A stretch of DNA of 64,000 bases, from contig DATLRC010000003.1 of the NCBI GenBank assembly GCA_035534895.1, forward strand, positions 1 through 64,000, read 5' to 3'. Below are positions 1-7,395 of the stretch, piece after piece. The notes under the pieces were generated by a model, which saw nothing but the letters and a program-made list of their open reading frames with translations, searched no databases and was not told the DNA's origin. Position 1 is the first letter of the stretch. Each line of letters opens with the position of its first letter. Position numbers and translations under genes: made by a program. The DNA is from DATLRC01 sp035534895 (GTDB taxonomy: Bacteria > Patescibacteriota > Saccharimonadia > Saccharimonadales > UBA4665).

Positions 1-63
1 GTCACGGATCTTACTGACTATTTCTGCTTTGAATTCGGGGTCGTAACGAGTGCCCTTGGACAT
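1..63 (-). CDS. IS3-family transposase OrfA, N-terminal fragment (runs off window)
   Basis: Translation from the ATG at 63 gives MSKGTRYDPEFKAEIVSKIR. This matches the usual beginning of the helix-turn-helix OrfA of IS3-type elements (SKxxRYxPEFKAEIV), which binds the element ends. A GGAG ribosome binding site lies about 8 bases before the ATG. Only 21 codons are visible, so the family is inferred from the N-terminal motif alone. Confidence 0.55.
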   Translation of the reverse strand, partial: MSKGTRYDPEFKAEIVSKIRD

Positions 64-140
64 ATTGCCGCTCCTTTTTAAACCAATATATTAGTCCTTT
101 CTAGAATAGACTAGTTGTTGATTATATTGGGAGCCTGACA
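1..140 (-). mobile_element. Edge of an IS3-like insertion sequence (partial)
   Basis: The minus strand from base 140 begins TGTCAGGCTCCCAATAT, a TG-starting end of the kind seen in IS3 elements. About 75 bases further in it enters a transposase OrfA start. The rest of the element lies before the window. Immediately outside the putative end (from 141) the plus strand is open in the frame of the ATP-grasp gene that follows, which supports a real boundary here. The exact end and any target duplication cannot be fixed without the other end. Confidence 0.5.
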
Positions 141-190
141 ATAACCCTCTAACTTTTTGCTACAACAACAGAATTGTTAATCTAGAGCAG

Positions 191-949
191 TTGAGTTCTG
201 CTTGGTATAGACACCCTTACGTATATAACCTCTCAATAGAAGAAAAAGCGCGAAAAATGACTCTTGAGAAAGAGATGGATGCGCTTCAAGATTCGCTTAT
301 AAGTTTAATACCTGATGGTACTTGGCTCAATGATCCTTCGAGAATGAATAAAGCTCAAGATAAAATTGGTCAGCTCATATTAGCCAAGGAGCTTGGTTTC
401 AGCATTCCAAGTACAATCGTTTCTAATCACTGGAAAAGCATTGATGGGTTCTTTAACGAAGATGAGTACATTATCAAAATGCCAAAAGGCATCACCTATG
501 CAAATAATAGAGCAAAGGTACTCTACACCACTAAGTTAGATCCAGCAAAAAGGAAGGATTTGTCTGACGATAATCCATATCCTGGAATCTTTCAAAAGTT
601 CATAAATAAGCAAAGAGAATGGCGAGTGACTGTAGTTGAAGACAACGTGTTCGAGGCAGCAATTTACACTACTGATGAGGCAAAAGATGATTGGAGAAAA
701 CACCAATTCTCGGACGGAGTTCGGTTCAGAAGAGAGACAATGCCCGATGAGCACAAGGCTAGGTGTATAAAATTTTTGGCATTACTTGGTCTAAGATATG
801 GGACTTTTGATTTTATAGAAAATGATGATTCAGAGATGACTTTCTTAGAATGTAACGTAAATGGACAGTATAGATGGCTCGAAGATATTTTAGACTTGCC
901 AATTTCCGAATCAATCGCTGATTGCTTGATGAAAATAGCTAGGGCGTAA
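191..949 (+). CDS. MvdC/MvdD-like ATP-grasp (graspetide synthetase type), 5'-truncated
   Basis: This is an ATP-grasp ligase resembling MvdC/MvdD-type graspetide synthetases, which form side-chain ester or amide crosslinks in a precursor peptide. Family-like segments are SAWYRHP at the start, then QLILAKELGFSIPSTIVSN, YIIKMPKG, FQKFINKQREWRVTVVEDN, DDWRK, LGLRYGTFDF and the metal-binding stretch FLECNVNGQYRW. Only about 250 aa remain, where the family usually has about 300-330. The missing part is the N-terminal region before the WYRHP motif. The frame stays open back to 122 and looks homologous from about 143 (NPLTF...RIVNLEQLSS), directly beside the IS end at 140, so the insertion probably removed the true start. 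A TTG at 191 or an ATG at 257 could still start translation. No precursor peptide was recognised nearby. Probably inactive or altered. Confidence 0.7.
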   Translation: MSSAWYRHPYVYNLSIEEKARKMTLEKEMDALQDSLISLIPDGTWLNDPSRMNKAQDKIGQLILAKELGFSIPSTIVSNHWKSIDGFFNEDEYIIKMPKGITYANNRAKVLYTTKLDPAKRKDLSDDNPYPGIFQKFINKQREWRVTVVEDNVFEAAIYTTDEAKDDWRKHQFSDGVRFRRETMPDEHKARCIKFLALLGLRYGTFDFIENDDSEMTFLECNVNGQYRWLEDILDLPISESIADCLMKIARA

Positions 950-1426
950 CTACTGGCTAAATTTGGTCAGTTGAGCAATTAACGCTTTTTGTTTGGGATT
1001 TCTAATTAGACTGCTAAAAACTTCATCATCTACAAAGTATACTGATACGCCAGATTCTATTAGTTCGCTGATTGTTTTCATGACTTCAATTTCCTTTATT
1101 GGTTCGACGGACATCCTTGATACTTTTTCATAATCTGTTAAGCTTTTTTGCGGTGTCTCGCCAAAATTTTTATCATCTAAAACATACACAGATCCTCCCT
1201 TATCCTTGCTCAAAACTTCTTCTGCTTTTCCTGAAATAACAACAGTTGGATTACTCTTTCTGGGATTCGTCATGATAGGGAAGCCTTTAGGTATAAGATA
1301 CATCAAGGCTAACAACTTATTTTCGGTAGCAAATAAGTAATTCCCAATGTTCACGTTGTTACTAAGTGTTTGACTAGTATTTAAGGTTTTGAGATTTTTA
1401 ACTGGCGAGGAATGATATAAAATCAT
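950..1426 (-). CDS. Hypothetical protein (158 aa)
   Basis: This protein is not firmly recognised. It begins MILYHSSPVKNLKTL and continues with YLFATENKLLALMYL. That N-terminal layout (LYHxS, then a xFAT...A block) is shared by several small uncharacterised proteins of accessory regions, some with ADP-ribosyltransferase-like folds, but no catalytic set can be assigned. It is soluble, with no signal peptide or membrane segment. It ends directly against the convergent ATP-grasp gene with no spacer. Base composition is AT-rich like the rest of this accessory patch. Confidence 0.6.
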   Translation of the reverse strand: MILYHSSPVKNLKTLNTSQTLSNNVNIGNYLFATENKLLALMYLIPKGFPIMTNPRKSNPTVVISGKAEEVLSKDKGGSVYVLDDKNFGETPQKSLTDYEKVSRMSVEPIKEIEVMKTISELIESGVSVYFVDDEVFSSLIRNPKQKALIAQLTKFSQ

Positions 1427-1647
1427 GTTCTTATTATATTCTATAAAATCCTGAAGGAACTGCTAAGTCCGTAAAGTCCAGCCAATGATACTTACGGCAT
1501 GTTAATCCATAAAGTATAGGCACTACGGTATAGCCCGAAAGGGTTTAGACCGCTTTGCTCAGCCAATGCTTCTCTGATCTGTTCAAGGCAAACCGGCCAT
1601 GATGGACGTAGAGCCTGCGAAGGGACTCAGCATTGGTTATATCTACT
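1427..1647. other. Intergenic region with weak coding remnant
   Basis: No intact gene is visible. The minus strand is open from about 1626 to a stop at 1492. Its translation (LEQIREALAEQSGLNPFGLY and onward, about 40 codons) has protein-like composition but no start and no recognised family. An inverted pair CCAATGCT (1563-1570) and AGCATTGG (1628-1635) encloses part of it. It may be a gene remnant left by rearrangement. Confidence 0.2.
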
Positions 1648-2184
1648 CTACTTCAACCAATCTAAGTCAATAGGTACTATATGGGCATTGGGATAAGAAA
1701 CTACTTCATAGAATTCGCTTACATCTAGGCCCCTGCGAGAAGCTTCTATCATACTGCCAACACCTCCATGACTAACCATTAACATGTTATATTTATCATC
1801 TTTGTGATCATGGAGGAAGCTAAGTATACGTTTCTGGAATTTTATATTGTTCTCAGCATCACCTATTAGTTTAGCTTTTAGATACTCATCTGTATCATAT
1901 GGAAGGCCTGATAATCTACCAACATCATGTTCCATTAATCGGTCATCAAACTTTATTTGATTGAGCGGAAAACCTATTCTATCCGATACTATTTCGGCAG
2001 TTTTCCTAGTCCGCTTTAACGGAGACGAGTAAATATCTTTAATATCTATACTCGTTAATTCTTGTGCTGCCTGCTCAGCTTGTTTTCCCCCCAATATTGT
2101 TAACTCTGAATTAAGACCTTGCCCGTCAAATACACCTTTGACATTAGCTTCGCTCTCACCGTGCCTAAGAAAATATATGGACAT
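1648..2184 (-). CDS. Histidine phosphatase family protein (phosphoglycerate mutase-like)
   Basis: This enzyme belongs to the histidine phosphatase superfamily, which removes or transfers phosphate through a phospho-histidine. The RHG catalytic motif sits at residues 7-9 (FLRHGESEAN). The second arginine is in SSPLKRTRKTAEIV, the acid residue in LMEHDVG, and the second histidine in MVSHGGV near residue 139. Length (178 aa) is normal for the small, cofactor-independent branch. Substrate cannot be told from sequence. It stands alone between unrelated genes. Confidence 0.85.
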   Translation of the reverse strand: MSIYFLRHGESEANVKGVFDGQGLNSELTILGGKQAEQAAQELTSIDIKDIYSSPLKRTRKTAEIVSDRIGFPLNQIKFDDRLMEHDVGRLSGLPYDTDEYLKAKLIGDAENNIKFQKRILSFLHDHKDDKYNMLMVSHGGVGSMIEASRRGLDVSEFYEVVSYPNAHIVPIDLDWLK

Positions 2185-2368
2185 GCAGGGATTATAACAA
2201 AGTTTCGTGTGATGGAGTGCTGTCAGGACTTGAACTAAATTGTGCGTTCAGCTGAGGTAAAGTTAACGATTAAAGTTATACGCTAAGCCCCACGCTCTCG
2301 GCCATGGCCAAAACAGTTTTTAGCAGTTTTAAACCAAATAGAAATTTGACCAGAGATTATATTATTGT

Positions 2369-2397
2369 AATTATTGTTTCCGGCCAATACAATAATT
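2369..2397. promoter_or_regulatory. 9-bp inverted repeat directly upstream of DUF3800 gene
   Basis: AATTATTGT (2369-2377) and ACAATAATT (2389-2397) are perfect inverted copies separated by 11 bases. The ATG at 2400 follows after two bases. It could be an operator or an RNA hairpin covering the start. A TTTGAC box at 2345-2350 lies 17 bases before TAATTA (2368-2373), which would place the repeat at the transcription start. Confidence 0.4.
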
Positions 2398-2399
2398 GC

Positions 2400-3155
2400 A
2401 TGGATATAACTACAGGTCCCAAATCTAGACTAAATCTCTTTGGCTACTTGGACGAGACTGGTCTCTTACATACTCCAGCCACAGATAAGGTCTTTGGCTT
2501 AGGCTTAGTCGTTTGTCAAAACCCACGCGACCTTCACCGTTCGGTAATAAGTTATAAAAATAGTCGTCACTACTCAAAACACGAATTTAAATTTACAGAT
2601 ATACGCCAGAAGAATCTTAACCTTTACAAAGGTTTAATTGATCTTTTCTTTGACTGTAAAAATATTAACTTTTCCTGTGTAGTATATGACAAAAAAGAAT
2701 TGAATATAAAGCACTACTTCAATGGAGACCATGAAAAAGCTTACGGTGTTTTTGTGGCCCGTTTAGTTTCCCGAGTTCTTGAACAGGGTCAGTCAAATAA
2801 GAGTAGCTATGTGGTGCTTCTGGCAGATGACGTGTCAACTAAAAAAAGTGACCGTTTCGAGAAGGTTGTCAAAGATAAAGTCAAAATGCGTCTTCGACGA
2901 AATGCTGTCTTCGGTGTAGCACGATTAGAGTCTCATGCTGTTGCTGAAATTCAGGTTTGTGACGTTCTGCTTGGCATCGTGGCGTATTCATTTAAAATCA
3001 AGTTTGGCTTAGTTAAAGCCGACGGAGCCAAAGTGGAAATAGTAAAATATCTTCAAAGAAAGCTGTCAGCACAACGGATATCAGAGACAATCGAGAAAAG
3101 ATTTAAGGGTGGTGTTCAGTTTTCAATAGAAGAGTATCATCCAAATAAAAAGTAG
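2400..3155 (+). CDS. DUF3800 domain protein
   Basis: This is a DUF3800-type protein, a family with a predicted RNase H-like fold found mostly in mobile or defence-associated contexts. No activity is established for it. It opens with LNLFGYLDETG, the acidic first strand that in DUF3800 usually reads hDESG. Later segments are YKNSRHYSKHEFKFTD, SSYVVLLADD and the conserved tail ESHAVAEIQVCDVLLG. The frame is open from 2304, but the ATG at 2400 is preferred because homology-like sequence starts just after it. A related but diverged DUF3800 gene lies at 30407-31021. A long hairpin starts at its stop codon. Confidence 0.7.
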   Translation: MDITTGPKSRLNLFGYLDETGLLHTPATDKVFGLGLVVCQNPRDLHRSVISYKNSRHYSKHEFKFTDIRQKNLNLYKGLIDLFFDCKNINFSCVVYDKKELNIKHYFNGDHEKAYGVFVARLVSRVLEQGQSNKSSYVVLLADDVSTKKSDRFEKVVKDKVKMRLRRNAVFGVARLESHAVAEIQVCDVLLGIVAYSFKIKFGLVKADGAKVEIVKYLQRKLSAQRISETIEKRFKGGVQFSIEEYHPNKK

Positions 3156-3207
3156 ATGGTGCTTTGGGTCCAATGGCCAACATAGGCCAACCCACGCATT
3201 CCATCTA
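3153..3207 (+). terminator. Long imperfect hairpin at the stop codon of the DUF3800 gene
   Basis: TAGATGG (3153-3159, including the stop codon) pairs with CCATCTA (3201-3207). Further in, TGC/GCA, TGGGT/ACCCA and a top stem TGGCC (3174-3178)/GGCCA (3185-3189) continue the fold. No T-run follows, so it may act as a 3'-end stabiliser rather than an intrinsic terminator. Confidence 0.45.
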
Positions 3208-3486
3208 CATTTAAATACTAACATACGCAATAAAACCTTGTCCAGTTTAGAGTTTTATATTTTAATATTGTTTATGTTTCCTGCCTGGTGGCAGCCCTCA
3301 AGCGCGACACTCCAGGAGAATTATCTATTCCCAGACAAACCATAAAACTTAAGCATGTCAAATATTGCGTCACCCTGGATAAATAATATTATCTAATATC
3401 ATTTTTGTATTGTAAATAGTATAATAACGGTGTATATCCCTTGGCGTCATGTACCGCTGGGATAATTCTACATGTAGTATAACTGC
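3208..3486. other. Non-coding AT-rich gap
   Basis: Together with the hairpin before it, this makes a gap of more than 300 bases. No open frame with protein-like composition was found on either strand. A promoter-like TAGTATAAT occurs near 3417-3425, and an inverted pair around CCCTTGGCG and CGCTGGGAT lies near 3438-3462. Nothing else is supported. Confidence 0.3.
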
Positions 3487-3849
3487 ATGGCTGTTCTTGA
3501 ATCAGAACGAGACGTAGAAACAAAAATCTTACAGCAGTTATTTACCTCAACCCTCGGCTACCCCGAAGACTCTTTGAGATTTGACGAGCCAGTTAGATTA
3601 ACCTTTGGTCGTGAGAAAAAAATCAAAAAGGCCGCCCTTGTTGCTTACCACAATAAAAAAACCAGGCTATACTTAACCAATAACCAGACATATAAATCAG
3701 TAGGCTTTGAAATAGCAGTCGGTGCCAGCCTACAAGTGCCAGGTAGCTCATGGATGGATATGATTTTAAGGGCCGAAACGGCCATGAACGAGCATAAGAG
3801 CGAACAGCATCAAAGAATCGGCGAATACCGAGAGCCAAAACATCATTAA
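3487..3849 (+). CDS. Hypothetical protein with HsdR_N-like N-terminus
   Basis: A protein of 120 aa. Its first half (ESERDVETKILQQLF, LGYPEDSLRF, VRLTFGREKK) resembles the N-terminal start of type I restriction subunits (HsdR_N). The segment that normally carries the catalytic Asp and ExK of the nuclease is replaced by KKAALVAYHNKKTRLYLTNN, so it is unlikely to cut DNA. The tail is short and polar. No hsdM or hsdS gene is nearby. It may be a remnant or a small stand-alone protein. SD is weak. Confidence 0.5.
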   Translation: MAVLESERDVETKILQQLFTSTLGYPEDSLRFDEPVRLTFGREKKIKKAALVAYHNKKTRLYLTNNQTYKSVGFEIAVGASLQVPGSSWMDMILRAETAMNEHKSEQHQRIGEYREPKHH

Positions 3850-4069
3850 AAAATGTTTCTGAAGTATACCTGAACTTGCTAATGCTTGTCTGAAAACAAA
3901 TTGTTCGCCAGACACCCCAATATCCTAGACTATTATCCTTATTTAGCTTTGCTGGAGTAATCACTTTGTAAGTTGCCATTCTATCAACCATACCTAGTAC
4001 CTGACTTGACCAAACTAGTGCCCCACTCTTAATTGCTTCAGGATCACCTGACTTTCCAACTGGATGTCT
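3850..4069 (-). pseudogene. Possible gene remnant, no start codon, truncated
   Basis: The minus strand from 4069 reads KSGDPEAIKSGALVWSSQVL, then GMVDRMATYKVITPAKLNKD and NSLGYWGV. This has clear protein-like composition, but the frame begins after an in-frame TAA at 4072-4070 and has no start in its first part. Downstream it runs on antisense to the 3487-3849 gene with less convincing sequence. The family is not recognised. It fits the decayed state of this patch. Confidence 0.35.
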
Positions 4070-4085
4070 TTACTCTTCGAATAAA

Positions 4086-4109
4086 AGCCATACAGCTAAT
4101 TGTATGGCT
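4086..4109. repeat. 9-bp perfect inverted repeat
   Basis: AGCCATACA (4086-4094) and TGTATGGCT (4101-4109) are separated by six bases and form a strong hairpin. The right arm contains the ATG (4104) of the small open frame that follows. It could be a hairpin controlling that frame or a terminator for minus-strand transcription. Confidence 0.45.
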
Positions 4110-4262
4110 AGTGTCCCAAAACTGGCTGCTGTTATCTGGCAGACTGTAAAAAAACTAATGCGGCGGTCAAGCCAGGAGATTAAAACCCTAAAAAAGCGTT
4201 CATACAAAAAGCCACAAAGTCTAACTTTAAACCTCGTCCAGATAGCACAATTTGCTCTTTAG
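4104..4262 (+). CDS. Possible small basic protein (52 aa)
   Basis: This open frame from ATG 4104 to TAG 4260-4262 encodes a 52-aa Lys/Arg-rich protein (MASVPKLAAVIWQTVKKLMR and onward). No family is recognised and no SD is visible. Its end overlaps the putative promoter of the sigma factor gene. It could be the last piece of a decayed larger gene, such as a transposase tail. Kept because composition is protein-like. Confidence 0.3.
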   Translation: MASVPKLAAVIWQTVKKLMRRSSQEIKTLKKRSYKKPQSLTLNLVQIAQFAL

Positions 4263-4280
4263 CTCCATTTCTGTTATACC
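4252..4280 (+). promoter_or_regulatory. Promoter of the sigma factor gene (leaderless)
   Basis: TTGCTC (4252-4257), a 17-base spacer and TATACC (4275-4280) are followed after 7 bases by ATG at 4288. This puts the expected transcription start at or next to the start codon. The same -10 to ATG distance recurs at many genes of the window. Confidence 0.45.
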
Positions 4281-4287
4281 TAGTAAT

Positions 4288-5634
4288 ATGACACCGGAGT
4301 TTATAGAACAGCTGGACACAACAGCATATTGGGGGAAAGACTGCTCCGAAGATCCATCAATCAAGAACCCAGATTTGATTAACCAACCCGGCTTAACAAC
4401 CGAAGCCGTTTACGCCAAGCCAGACACAGAAGACTGGCCTGACTATACTAAACGACGTTCTAGCTCGGCGGTTATTGCTGTCGTACCACTTAGCCCCAAA
4501 TTATTCAGGGCAGATCTAAAAGAGCTGTTTCTTAAAGAAGCTGAATTGGGCAGTGACCAACCGAACCAATTAGCTAACTTTGAATCTGGTCGGGCACGGG
4601 AAAAGGCCCTAATTCAGATTGTCAAAACCTATACCAATCATCCGGCTGTTCAACGTACACTAGCAGCCTATAGCGATGGCTCAGAGTCATGCTCACCGAG
4701 CCGCAAAGATCCAAATAACTTTTCAAAAGTAATTAATGGCTATAGATTGCTTAACGCCGCCGACGAACACAGTCTTTTCTCTAAAATTGAAGAGGGATTA
4801 GCCGTTGACCAATCACAGATTACAGGGCAGCCACTAACCGAAAGGCAGGAGCAGGCATTAATTGACCTAACCGTTGCCCATCAGATTGCTTTTTTTTCAA
4901 ATCTTAGATTGGTTGTTCATTATGTCCAAAAAAGGGCCAGCTATGCCGGCACGCTTACTTTTGACGACCTTATTCAAGAAGGAAGTGTTGGTCTTGCGAC
5001 GGCCGTTCGCAGATTCGAAATTAATAGAGGCCACAGGTTTTCTACTTATGCCACCTATTGGATTAACAACGCTGTCAGGAAGGCAATTGGCGAACAAAGT
5101 CGGACCATCAAGCTTCCTCTCTACGTCCATGAACAGTGGGTTGGGCTTTCAATAGCCCAGAACAGGCTGGCTGCTATGTTAGGCCGCGAAGTGACAACCG
5201 AAGAACTAGCATTGGCAAACAACATGACCGCTGAACAGACACAAACTCTGAGGCGAGTTGGAGCACTGGTTCTTCCATCGCTGAGTAATATTACAGACCA
5301 CCAAACGGAAGGGTCGCCAAATAATTTAGACAGCCAGATTGATAATCTATCTGACAAAGAAGAACTCAAGAAGATCTTTTTGACCAGCCGTTTAAATGCT
5401 CGAGAAAAAGCTATTATAAGTCTTCGCTTTGGTGTTTATCTGGATGAACTTGCCGGGGTGAGCCTAAAAACACACTGGGGGGAGTTAACATACGAAGCAA
5501 TTTTTGAGCAGATACCGACGACAACAAAGGGTCTGACCCTCCAAGAAATCGGCCGTATCTTTGGCCTTAGTCATCAACGCATCCGACAAATTGAGAAAAA
5601 GGGGCTAGATAAACTACGAATAGTTTCCGCCTGA
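4288..5634 (+). CDS. RNA polymerase sigma-70 family factor
   Basis: This is a primary-type sigma-70 factor that directs RNA polymerase to -35/-10 promoters. Core region 2 is present (FSNLRLVVHYVQKRA, TFDDLIQEGSVGLATAVRRF, GHRFSTYATYWINNAVRKAI), as are region 3 and region 4.2 (TLQEIGRIFGLSHQRIRQIE, then KKGLDKL). Region 4 contains an insertion of about 45 aa before 4.2 (GVYLDELAGVSLKTHWGELT...). The N-terminal 130 aa are not conserved and region 1.1 is not obvious. The frame is open from a TTG at 4252, but ATG 4288 is chosen because a promoter-like TATACC sits 7 bases ahead. It could be RpoD or an alternative group 2 factor, so no symbol is given. Confidence 0.88.
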   Translation: MTPEFIEQLDTTAYWGKDCSEDPSIKNPDLINQPGLTTEAVYAKPDTEDWPDYTKRRSSSAVIAVVPLSPKLFRADLKELFLKEAELGSDQPNQLANFESGRAREKALIQIVKTYTNHPAVQRTLAAYSDGSESCSPSRKDPNNFSKVINGYRLLNAADEHSLFSKIEEGLAVDQSQITGQPLTERQEQALIDLTVAHQIAFFSNLRLVVHYVQKRASYAGTLTFDDLIQEGSVGLATAVRRFEINRGHRFSTYATYWINNAVRKAIGEQSRTIKLPLYVHEQWVGLSIAQNRLAAMLGREVTTEELALANNMTAEQTQTLRRVGALVLPSLSNITDHQTEGSPNNLDSQIDNLSDKEELKKIFLTSRLNAREKAIISLRFGVYLDELAGVSLKTHWGELTYEAIFEQIPTTTKGLTLQEIGRIFGLSHQRIRQIEKKGLDKLRIVSA

Positions 5635-5664
5635 GCGACATCTACTGGATGATATTATTAGCTT

Positions 5665-6231
5665 ATGAGCGCTGAATATGGCAAATTACCACCTGTTTTA
5701 GAAAATCCAGAGAAGCCTTGTCCGACCGAGATACTACGTCAACAAATTGCACTGCCCGTTACCTATTATGGGTTTGATAGGAAAAGCCATAGTGGCCTGA
5801 TTGAAGTTAATCTAACAGTAGTAGATGATGTGAAGGCTTTTTTCGATCTTGCTCTTGAACTAAACTTCCTAATTGAAAAGGTCGTACCTGCGAGCAACTC
5901 AGACTATCAATGGGATGATAACAAGCTCATGGCTGCTAATGTATCATCGGGCTTCAACTATCGTTTAATTGCTGGCACCGATAAGGTGTCGCTTCATGGT
6001 CATGGTTTAGCCTTTGACATCAACCCTAGGCAAAATCCTTACATACGCCATGAAAGTGGCGAAATTATAGTGGCACCTACGGGAGCGGTATGGGAACCTG
6101 ATAAGTCTGGTACTTTATCTGATAATCACCCACTCGTGCAGTTCATGCTAGAGTGTGGCTGGGAGTGGGGCGGTAATTGGTCTCAAGACAGCGATAGGAC
6201 TGACTACCAACATTTTCAAAAACCAAATTAA
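5665..6231 (+). CDS. M15-family peptidoglycan peptidase (VanY/endolysin-like)
   Basis: This is a zinc metallopeptidase of family M15, which cleaves D-Ala-D-Ala or L-Ala-D-Glu bonds in peptidoglycan. The zinc motif SLHGHGLAFDIN lies near residues 111-122 and the third ligand in DYQHFQ near the C-terminus, with WEWGGNW before it as in the family. No signal peptide or membrane segment is seen, so export is unclear. The endolysin type is also cytoplasmic until released, but no phage genes adjoin it. TATTAT lies 6 bases before the ATG, suggesting a leaderless message. It converges with the next gene with a 4-base overlap. Confidence 0.8.
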   Translation: MSAEYGKLPPVLENPEKPCPTEILRQQIALPVTYYGFDRKSHSGLIEVNLTVVDDVKAFFDLALELNFLIEKVVPASNSDYQWDDNKLMAANVSSGFNYRLIAGTDKVSLHGHGLAFDINPRQNPYIRHESGEIIVAPTGAVWEPDKSGTLSDNHPLVQFMLECGWEWGGNWSQDSDRTDYQHFQKPN

Positions 6232-7262
6232 GCAGCTTGGTAAGTGCGTGGCATAACTAAGTATGCGTCACGAGCGTCAGGCATTTTACCGTGTGCGCCA
6301 GCGTGGTTACTGGCATGACCCAATTCCAAGTCAGCAGGGTCAATCATATCTTCTTCGCTTAGTTGTTCTGAAGTGATACCGCTTCTAGTAATCTGCCAGC
6401 GTAGCATTTCACGGTATTGTGGTTCCCATACGTCAGTAGAATTAATAGAATCGCCTTGTGTCCATTTAGAATCTGACCTATTAACCAACAAACCTTGGTC
6501 AATCCAGCCGGGGAACTTATCTTCCGGACGCTGACCGTCCTCGTCTTTAAAAGTGTGCTGGAAGTTTTCAGCTTTAATTGCGGCTACTAAGTGGACTTTA
6601 GCGGTTGCTATATCTCCACCATAATGCGCCAAGGCTTCGTGCATGAAATATTCAAAACTACCTGCTGGTTGTCCGTTTACCTCAAAGCCTAGTTTAGATT
6701 CACCTTGTAAGTTAGGTCGTGTCATATGTACGAACCCCAAAACGTCTTCTCCTTGGTCGTCCTTGAACTCAATGGCTGCAAAACCACAATCTGCTAACCT
6801 AGCGCCCAGCACAACTCCCTCAGAAGCCTTAGCGAAGAAAGCATTATAACCAGGCAATTCACGAATACCCACTGAATTAGTTTTCACTGATTCGCCGTAA
6901 CTGTCTAATTTGTCGTAAAAACCTGCGCCGTCAGCGGTGACACCCACCATAAGCAAGTCTTTCGCTTCAATTCCAAGCCGTTCGGTTACGTCTTTGATAT
7001 TTAAGTCAGAGCAAAGCCTGTCAATATTGCTATAACCCTCAGGAGCTTGGCAGCCTGAACCTGCGCAAGCTGTACCACCTAATTTACAAGTTCGGCGCAG
7101 TATATCGCCGACCAGTAATTCACCGCTAGGAACCTCACCAACTTCAACAGGTTGGCGCATACGGGTGATGTAGGCAAGTGTATTATCGCCTACTGAAAAC
7201 CCATCAGCATAAGGATAAAATGAGGGTACTTCAGTTTGGGCTTGACCTGAAACTTCTGCCAT
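6228..7262 (-). CDS. YfiH-like (laccase-domain, Cu-oxidase_4) protein, divergent
   Basis: A 344-aa protein with features of the YfiH/PF02578 laccase-domain family, whose studied members act on purine nucleosides or peptidoglycan precursors. Seen are GARLADCGFAAIEF (the family's xADC block), LGFVHMTRPNLQG in place of the usual HAGWRG, and a C-terminal HASNHAGAHGKMPDARDAYL. A Cys-rich segment (CKLGGTACAGSGCQ, residues 59-72) is extra. The altered HAGWRG motif makes the family call tentative and the activity unknown. The protein is soluble, with no signal peptide. Confidence 0.5.
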   Translation of the reverse strand: MAEVSGQAQTEVPSFYPYADGFSVGDNTLAYITRMRQPVEVGEVPSGELLVGDILRRTCKLGGTACAGSGCQAPEGYSNIDRLCSDLNIKDVTERLGIEAKDLLMVGVTADGAGFYDKLDSYGESVKTNSVGIRELPGYNAFFAKASEGVVLGARLADCGFAAIEFKDDQGEDVLGFVHMTRPNLQGESKLGFEVNGQPAGSFEYFMHEALAHYGGDIATAKVHLVAAIKAENFQHTFKDEDGQRPEDKFPGWIDQGLLVNRSDSKWTQGDSINSTDVWEPQYREMLRWQITRSGITSEQLSEEDMIDPADLELGHASNHAGAHGKMPDARDAYLVMPRTYQAA

Positions 7263-7367
7263 ATTGTTAATATTTAACCATGAAAGAGGTAATTAATCAA
7301 GGCTGTGCTTTAATAACAGTCCCCAAACTGCTATAATAACAGTTAAATTAAGCAACCATTCTAAGTG

Positions 7368-7395
7368 GCGCTCAAACTAGGGAAGCGCTTTTTAT
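7368..7395 (+). promoter_or_regulatory. Short hairpin ahead of typA start
   Basis: GCGCT (7368-7372) and AGCGC (7384-7388) can pair around a loop holding the SD-like AGGGA, and a five-T run precedes ATATG. A TATAAT at 7332-7337 would give a leader of about 50 nt. The stem is only five to six pairs, so a regulatory role is tentative. Confidence 0.25.

Noticed and set aside
2215..2245. GGACTTGAACT, complement of a tRNA T-loop-like AGTTCAAGTCC, followed on the minus strand by ...CTCCA
   Set aside because: The T-stem does not pair (T-T and A-C mismatches) and no matching acceptor or anticodon arm was found within 90 bases; no tRNA can be supported. At most a decayed attachment-site remnant.
3487..3849. 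Start of a type I restriction system
   Set aside because: No catalytic residues, no helicase domain and no hsdM or hsdS in the window.
5665..6231. M15 peptidase as sign of a prophage
   Set aside because: No terminase, capsid, portal, tail or integrase genes are near; a housekeeping cell-wall role is simpler.
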